Positions 58,521 to 64,000 of a DNA stretch of 64,000 nt are shown here, piece after piece. The stretch's first letter is position 1. Each line of letters starts with the position of its first letter. A program made the position numbers and the translations under genes. The notes under the pieces are model-generated. The model had not been told where the DNA came from. It did no database searches and saw only the letters and a program-made list of their open reading frames with translations. The DNA is from Lunularia cruciata (lineage: Eukaryota; Streptophyta; Marchantiopsida; Lunulariales; Lunulariaceae). Where the stretch lies: positions 48,065,473 through 48,129,472 of the forward strand of contig OX419758.1 in assembly GCA_948567375.1 (NCBI GenBank), in the 5' to 3' direction.

Positions 58521-59108
58521 TCACCATTGGCGTTGGAAGGTGACCAAGGTCTTGTCCACTCCCATGTGACCAGCTATTGGTAAATCATGGGCTTCTTGAA
58601 GGCGCACAAGTCGAAGATCACCTTTGGCTAGAACATAGATTTGGTCTACATGGAATAAAAGGCCTTCCTTGAAAGAGAAGGTGTTGTACTCCTTGTCGCG
58701 TGCTGTCAGACAACCGTGTACCATTTGGAAGAAGGGATCTTGTTGTAGAGCTGATTGAAACTCATTATAGACCTTAGGGTCAATGGACACCGTTGTAATT
58801 GCCGCCGTGATGAGACAAAGATCCTTCAAATCAAGTTGTCGTGATAGAGCATCGGGGATGACATGGAACCGACCTAGTTTGTACTCAAGTTTGATGTCAA
58901 ACAATTGGAGTTGCTCTTCCCATTGATGATGCTGACTCTTCATGTGCTCCAAGTGTAAGGTCTGCAACAATGGTTTGTGATCAGTTTGCATGATCACTTG
59001 TTTCCCCAAGAGATAATGCCTCCATACCTTGGTGGCATATACCATTGCAAGTTGTTCCCGATCTTGAGCAGAGTAATTTCTTTCAGCTGTATTTAGTTGG
59101 CGAGACAC
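58521..59108 (-). pseudogene. Element F RNase H end and integrase zinc-domain start
   Basis: Frame with LNTAERNYSAQDREQLAMVY, TDHKPLLQTLHLEHM, FHVIPDALSRQLDLK (the RNase H end) and then LQEAHDLPIAGHMGVDKTL (the first part of the integrase zinc region). Confidence 0.85.
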
Positions 59109-59255
59109 AAAGGCAATAGGATGTAGTCCATCTGTAAATTCCTATTGCAACACAACTCCAATTGCAAAGTTAGAAGCATCAAAATCAACCACACAAGGTA
59201 GTTGAGGATCATATGGTTGAAGAATAGGCCTTGAAGACACCATATGCTTTAACTT

Positions 59256-59891
59256 CTAGAATGCTTCTTCATGCTTGGTGGTCCACTGGAAGCTCGAGTT
59301 CTTTCCCAAGAGGTCAGTCAATGGTGTAGCCACGTGAGCATAATAGTGGATGAACCGTCGATAAAAACTAGCCAATCCATTGAATGCTTGTACTTCTATA
59401 GCATCCTTCAAGGTAGGCCAATCAGTAATGGCCTTGATCTTCTCTTCTTCCATCTTGATCCCCTCTGATGAGATCTTATGACCCAAGAAGGTAATCTCCT
59501 TTTGCCAAAAAGCACACTTTGACTTCTTGCAGTAAAATTTCCACTGTCGTAGTCGTCTTAGAACTTCTTGCACACGATTCTTGTGTTTTGCCTCTGTCCT
59601 ACTATAGATTAAGATATCATCTAAGAACACTACCATGGACTGATCCAATAGTCCCTCCAACACCCAATGCATCTGATCTATGAAGACTGCTGGAGTATTA
59701 GTGAGTCCAAATGGTAGAACTCTCCACTCAAAATGTCCATACCTTGTGCGAAAGGCAGTCTTTTGCACGTCCTCTCCTTCAATAGGAATTTGCCAATAGC
59801 CGCTACAAAGATCCGGCTTGGAAAAGTAGCGTGCTCCACTTAATTGGTCAAGCAAGTCGTTGATCCGAAGCAAGGGATATGCATTCTTCAC
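59256..59891 (-). pseudogene. Element F reverse transcriptase core
   Basis: 211-codon open frame with [52 protein letters not shown] (active site FLDD) and FLGHKISSEGIKMEEEKIKA. The first catalytic Asp is retained in PDLCSGYW. Upstream, a stop near 59894 and the frame change at about 59990 separate it from the WGAPVLFV block. Confidence 0.9.
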
Positions 59892-59990
59892 GGTTTGCTT
59901 ATTAAGCCCACGGTAATCAATATAGAAATGAAGTCCTCCATCCTTCTTTGGAACAAATAGTACCGGTGCTCCCCATGGAGAGGTACTATG

Positions 59991-60887
59991 TCATATGAAA
60001 TCCTTCTCCAACAACTCTGTAAGTGTTGTTTGTAACTCCTCCAACTCCTTTGGTGAGAGCCAATAGATTGGTCTACTCAATGGAGTACTCCCTGGCAATA
60101 ACTCAATCTTGAAAGGCATACCTTGATCAGAGGGTAATCCCTTTGGCAGATGATCTGGAAACACATCTACAAACTCCTGAACTATCCGATCAGCCGTTGC
60201 TTGATACGGCACCTGGCCCTCCTTAGATTGTTCTTGTGCAATTGGCTTGATCCACACCGCAAATACAGACTTATCTTCCTCCAAATCTTGCTCTATGGTT
60301 ACTTCATTAACAAACTTCCCTTCTAGGGACTCATCTCTCTTCCAAGCTTGCTCCATGGTTGCCTTCTTGGCAAACTTCCCATCTTGGGACTCATCTCCCT
60401 TCCAGATTTGCTCTATGGCTACCTTCTCAACAAACTTTCCATCTTGGGACTGACTATTCTTAGGTGTCTTACTCAGAGGTGCCAAACAACCTAATCGGAA
60501 ATTCCTACCTTGGTGTTGTACTTGAATTTGACGTTGGGTCCAATCGAATTGAACCTTATGACGTTCAAGCCAAGGTAGAACCAGAATGATATTATAGTGT
60601 AGAAGTGCCACTACAAACCTCATACACTCCAAATACTCCTTCCCAATCTTGAAGGTAACAGGATGCAAGGTGCAGAATGCATAACCTTTTCTACCATCCG
60701 CCATCATCAAACTACTTCCAATCATTGGCTTGATAGGAATACCCAATTCCTTTGCTACTTGCATAGATATGCAATTCTTTGAACTTCCAGAATCAACCAA
60801 AATCCTACAACCCCGATTAGATATTGTACCTTGCAAGTGAAGCAAACTTGCATAGGTCAAGCTTTCAATCCCATTGGAACTAATCAA
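59991..60887 (-). pseudogene. Element F protease and linker to RT
   Basis: 298-codon frame. The aspartic protease has ILVDSGSSKNCIS (DSG active site intact) and a second half NIILVLPWLERH. Then follow three 20-residue repeats, VDVFPDHLPKGLPSD, and the RT start [19 protein letters not shown] to LEKDFI. The protease active site looks intact. Confidence 0.88.
60272..60451 (-). repeat. Three 60-bp repeats of family 1 in element F
   Basis: Same array as in C at 37441-37620, with period 60 bp and cores DGKFVEK, DGKFAKK and EGKFVNE. Confidence 0.88.
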
Positions 60888-60989
60888 GTTCCCAATAGGC
60901 GGCTCAAAATCTCCTACTTGGATTCTTTGTTTCCTTGATCATTCTGTTCCACAAATTCCATCTGGGCAACTTGTCGAGGTCACCCATTC

Positions 60990-61822
60990 CTAAGTGGACA
61001 TTCAGCAATGCGATGTCCAACTTGGCGACAATAAAAGCAACCTCCATTTTATCATAATCTTTCTCTATCTACTGTGCCAAGTGGTCTTTGTTGGATAGTA
61101 TCAATCTCCATTGGTACTGGTTCTTCCACTCGTGGTAATGGTAGGTTTTGTGTAGGTCAAGGTTGAGACCAAGTTGTTGCAACTAAGGAATCAAAACGCT
61201 CAGCCAATTGCATGGCTTCTTCTACGTTCTGTGGCTCTCACATGGTCACCTCCAATCTGGTTCGTGACTTCAATCCTTGCACAAATCGATCCAGAACTTC
61301 ACCTTCTTGGATATCTGGAATTTGCATGATGATATTCTGAAATTGTGTGATGTAGCTTCTCATTGAGCCAATCTGCCTCAACTCCGCCAATTTATCTTGT
61401 GCAACTCGGGTGGCATTTATAGTCTAAAATTGACCAAGTATTGCATCCTTGAATTTTGCCCATGTCAAAATTAGTGTAACAATTTGTCGTTCAGCTCTTT
61501 CTACTCGGAATCGCCACCAAAGTTTTGCCACACCATCCAATTGGCTAGAAGCCAAGAGAATTTGTTTCCACTTGTCTTGAAGATTGGTGGCCTCAAAGTA
61601 ACATTCACAGTCAAACACAAAATTCTCCACTGTGCCTGGAAGATTCTTGCCTTCAAACACCTTGGGTTTTGGAAATCGAATGCGATCTTCTCCATCTCAA
61701 ACTAGCGCTCCGTCTATCTGTTCTTGTCGTTGCTGGTCTTATTCATCCAACAATCGAGTAAGATGCTTGATTTGTTGTTGCATTGCAAGGATAACATCCG
61801 GTATTGCCGCCATCGCTTCTAC
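60990..61822 (-). pseudogene. Element F gag
   Basis: Broken frames. They include KNLPGTVENFVFDCECYFEA and LASSQLDGVAKLWWRF (61660-61424), and a zinc knuckle C-x2-C-x4-H-x4-C at about 61003-61045. Several stops are present. Confidence 0.75.
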
Positions 61823-61846
61823 TCTATTCCACTACCCTCAATTTAT

Positions 61847-62062
61847 CTATTTGATTAACACATAGATACAACACGTCCACAGTTCTCCATAAGTTACAAC
61901 TGGAAGTATCAAGGGTTCCTCTGACACGGTGATCATATGTAGAAAATCCTGCCCGAAGCGTGAGGTGATGAATTGTGCGAAACAATGCTTTGGTAATATC
62001 TGGACATGAAAGTTCCAATGGTTTGGCGGAAGTGGATTTGGTGGTCCATAAATTCCATCCAT
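61847..62062 (-). CDS. Element F leader ORF (71 codons)
   Basis: ATG at 62062, about 12 bases after the primer site, to the TAG at 61847. Same length and same motifs as the element C leader ORF (FGQDF, PLILPVV, IYVLI). It is open although gag is not. Confidence 0.6.
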   Translation of the reverse strand: MDGIYGPPNPLPPNHWNFHVQILPKHCFAQFITSRFGQDFLHMITVSEEPLILPVVTYGELWTCCIYVLIK

Positions 62063-62084
62063 CCCATTCCTACTTTGATACCAA

Positions 62085-62495
62085 TGTAAAAGACCAAAAC
62101 CAAGGAGAGAAATAGGAGAATGGAAAATCACATTGGGACACTTGAAAATAAGGGAAAACTCCAAATGCCTAGCATGAGCTTCAGCCTTGGTATTTATAGG
62201 TAGCATACAAGACTCTTGAAGCTTCTCAAGAAGCTTCCTTGCGCCACTTTCTTGGAGTGCAAGCCAAGTTAACTAGGAAGCTTCTCAAGAAGCTTCCTTC
62301 TAGAAGCTACCTACTTGGCATGCAAACTAAGCTAGTTAGAAGCTTCTAGAAGCTACCTGCTTAGGGCGCAAGTTAACTAGTTGGGAAGCTTCCCAAGAAG
62401 CTTCTTAGATGCTTCTAGAATATTCTAGGCTATTTTGTCTTATTCTCTACTTTGTAAGCACGACTAACTTTATCTCTAAACTCCATATTGTTACA
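62085..62495 (-). repeat. Element F 5' LTR
   Basis: About 411 bp, ending CCATATTGTTACA. A three-unit heat-shock-like array GAA-TTC-GAA lies at 62338-62352. Confidence 0.9.
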
Positions 62496-62500
62496 ACAAT

Positions 62501-63590
62501 GATAGTAGTTAGAGGTATTTTAGTAGTCACTTATAGACTACTTCCAGATGGTCAGATTTGTGTTTGGGGTAGTGACTTCATGGTAGAGCCCACCATGACT
62601 TTGCACCATTCGCACCATTGGGTGTGCCATCAGCGGGACCGTTAGGGTTTCAAACCTAGCTTGAGTCCAGGGGTATACTTTTAAAGTGCAACTATAGAGA
62701 GCTCACTTATCATGCCATTTGTACTGTCACATCTAGATTGCTCAAACACTGGAGTTGCAATGATAGTAGTTAGAGTTATTTCAACAGTTTCTCAAAGACT
62801 ACTTTCTGATAGTCAGATTCGGTGTTTGGGGTATTGCCTTCACGGTGGGGCCCACCACCACTTTGCACCGTTTTCATCGTCAAGTGTGCCATTAGCAAGA
62901 CTATTAGGGTTTAAAACCTAGCTCAAGTCCTAGGGTATACTTTCAAAGTGCAACTCCAGAGAGCTCACTTCTTTGATGTTGAGCTTTTGAGTTCCTGGCT
63001 ATCGTGGACAGAGGCCGGTGAGCATCACTTGGATTCTCTTAGCTAGAGTGGGTATGGCTTGATTGTAATCAATGCCCAGTTGTTTGCAATTTATAGAGTG
63101 ATAGATCAAGTATTGATCTGAGTTGAGTGGATTCAAGAGTTGTAAACAATCTGATTATTGTGGCACTTTAGAGCCTATGTATGACTTATGTGTGAGTTGT
63201 GTTTCTATAATGTATGATGTTGTGTAGCGATGTATATACGCGATGTATATACACAATGCATGTTGTGTAGCGATGTATATACGCACAACATACTTCTCTG
63301 ATGTTGAGCCTTTGAGTTCTTGGCTATGGTGGACAGAAGCCGGCGAGCGTCACTTGGATTCTTTTAGCTAGAGTGGGTGTGGCTTGACTGTAATAAGTGC
63401 CCAGTTTTTGGCAATTTATGGAATGATAGATCAAGTACTGATCTAAGTTGAGTTGATTTGAGTGGTGTAAACAAACTGATTATTGTGGCACTTTAGAGTG
63501 TATGTATGACTTATGTATGAGTTATATGTCTATATTGTATGATGTTGACAGTGATGTATGTTGTGTAGAAATGTATATACGCACAACAAA
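62501..63590 (+). repeat. Cluster of partial, tandemly arranged element E LTR sequences
   Basis: Begins with the rest of E's 3' LTR (62501 to about 62700). A second copy starting ATCATGCCATTTGTACTG runs to GTTGTAAACA (about 63150). Then come a short TGTGGCACTTTAGAG-led copy from about 63159 and another TGTGGCAC start near 63486. The 10-base spacers ATCTGATTAT and AACTGATTAT separate the LTR end from the next TGTGGCAC. Each copy lacks a different part, which suggests repeated unequal recombination or nested decay. Confidence 0.65.
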
Positions 63591-64000
63591 GGGGCTGCTC
63601 ACCACAAAAATGCTCAACACTAAAGATTGTATTCTATTCTTCCCAAAAAGCACAACTTGGAAGGAAATTTGCATTGATAATAAGACTTTGCCTTTTGATT
63701 CAACAATCACTTTCAACACTATAGTTTATTGCTTTTCTATCAAGGTATTGCACTGCTCTTTTAGAACACTCAATGATCATTACTTAATAATTACCTTAAT
63801 TATAAGTACAAATGATCAATCCAACTTAAGCACTTAGGTTTGTAATATGAAGTTCCTCACCAATATTTATTAGAAAAAAGAAAATACAACCAATAATCAA
63901 AAGTTAAGCAAAAGCAACAAAGGGGATTTGACCCTTTGGCTTTATTCCTAGTCAATGGATTGAATGAAATATTTACAACTAGGCCATTGCCTTAAATAAC
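63591..64000. other. End of window, nothing recognised
   Basis: AT-rich DNA after the LTR cluster. A 111-codon frame starting in LTR sequence continues to 63837, but its product is not recognisable. Confidence 0.4.

Larger units (their letters stand above)
56865..62495 (-). mobile_element. Element F: Ty3/gypsy chromovirus (family 1)
   Basis: 5631 bp, the same length as element C. LTRs at 56865-57287 (3') and 62085-62495 (5'). The flanks GCAAT (56860-56864) and ACAAT (62496-62500) are a target duplication with one change. The primer site, minus strand, is TGGTATCAAAG. Gene order as in C, on the minus strand. RT and integrase frames are long but separated by stops, so it is inactive as it stands. 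Inserted in the 3' LTR of element E. Confidence 0.93.
45914..62700 (+). mobile_element. Element E: decayed Ty3/gypsy element encoding a DNA methyltransferase and a PHD-like finger, interrupted by E1 and F
   Basis: Parts in order: partial 5' LTR 45914-46350; leader to about 47600; gag 47614-48765; insertion or junction with E1 (48766-51225); methyltransferase-bearing segment 51252-53003; RT and RNase H 53674-54989; integrase 55005-56390; PHD-like finger 56393-56527; purine tract GGGAGGCAAT; 3' LTR from 56704, split by element F. The extent is inferred from colinearity, since E's own target duplication was not found. Every coding part has stop codons. Confidence 0.75.

Noticed and set aside
63210..63300. 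Regular short repeats (TGTATATACGC) as a CRISPR-like or replication-origin array
   Set aside because: The units are parts of duplicated LTR sequence with no regular spacer-repeat layout, and the genome is eukaryotic.

Overview
The window looks like nuclear DNA of a land plant, most likely an early-diverging lineage such as a moss. This is inferred from a plant-type KIN-4 kinesin with many short introns, a plant-type organellar bL33 gene, retroelement primer sites matching plant initiator Met-tRNA, and AT-rich intergenic DNA full of Ty3/gypsy, Helitron and LINE-like remains. The species cannot be fixed from sequence alone.

Layout. About 1-18 kb is gene space: one large KIN-4-type kinesin on + (1276-16064; 25 exons whose splice phases all fit, about 1563 residues), then a 56-codon bL33 gene on - (17976-17806). 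About 18-22.6 kb is AT-rich, with a decayed non-LTR reverse transcriptase on + and a small unidentified coding remnant on -. From 22.6 kb to the end nearly everything is transposon.

Transposons. Family 1 is a chromodomain Ty3/gypsy element present as three near full-length copies: A (22592-28217, +), C (35380-41010, +) and F (56865-62495, -). A and C have perfect 5-bp target duplications and F an imperfect one. All six LTRs carry perfect heat-shock-element arrays upstream of a TATA box. Family 2 is copy B (28885-41128, -), which sits inside an older solo LTR of its own family (D, 28651-41650) and is itself split by C, giving a three-level nest with target duplications AATAT, TCTAG and AGTAC. 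Families 1 and 2 share an unfamiliar small ORF (about 70 codons) between primer site and gag.

About 43.5-45.65 kb is a decayed Helitron/Pif1-type helicase on -. About 45.9-56.9 kb plus 62.5 kb onward is a third, decayed gypsy element, E. It encodes, between gag and reverse transcriptase, a cytosine-5 DNA methyltransferase domain, and after the integrase a PHD-finger-like module. A 5'-truncated gypsy element of another lineage (E1) lies inside E's gag region, and F is inserted in E's 3' LTR. The most remarkable content is element E (an LTR retrotransposon carrying a DNA-methylation writer and a probable histone reader), the heat-shock-element LTRs of family 1, and the shared leader ORF. All the pol genes are broken by stops or frameshifts, so these elements look non-autonomous today.
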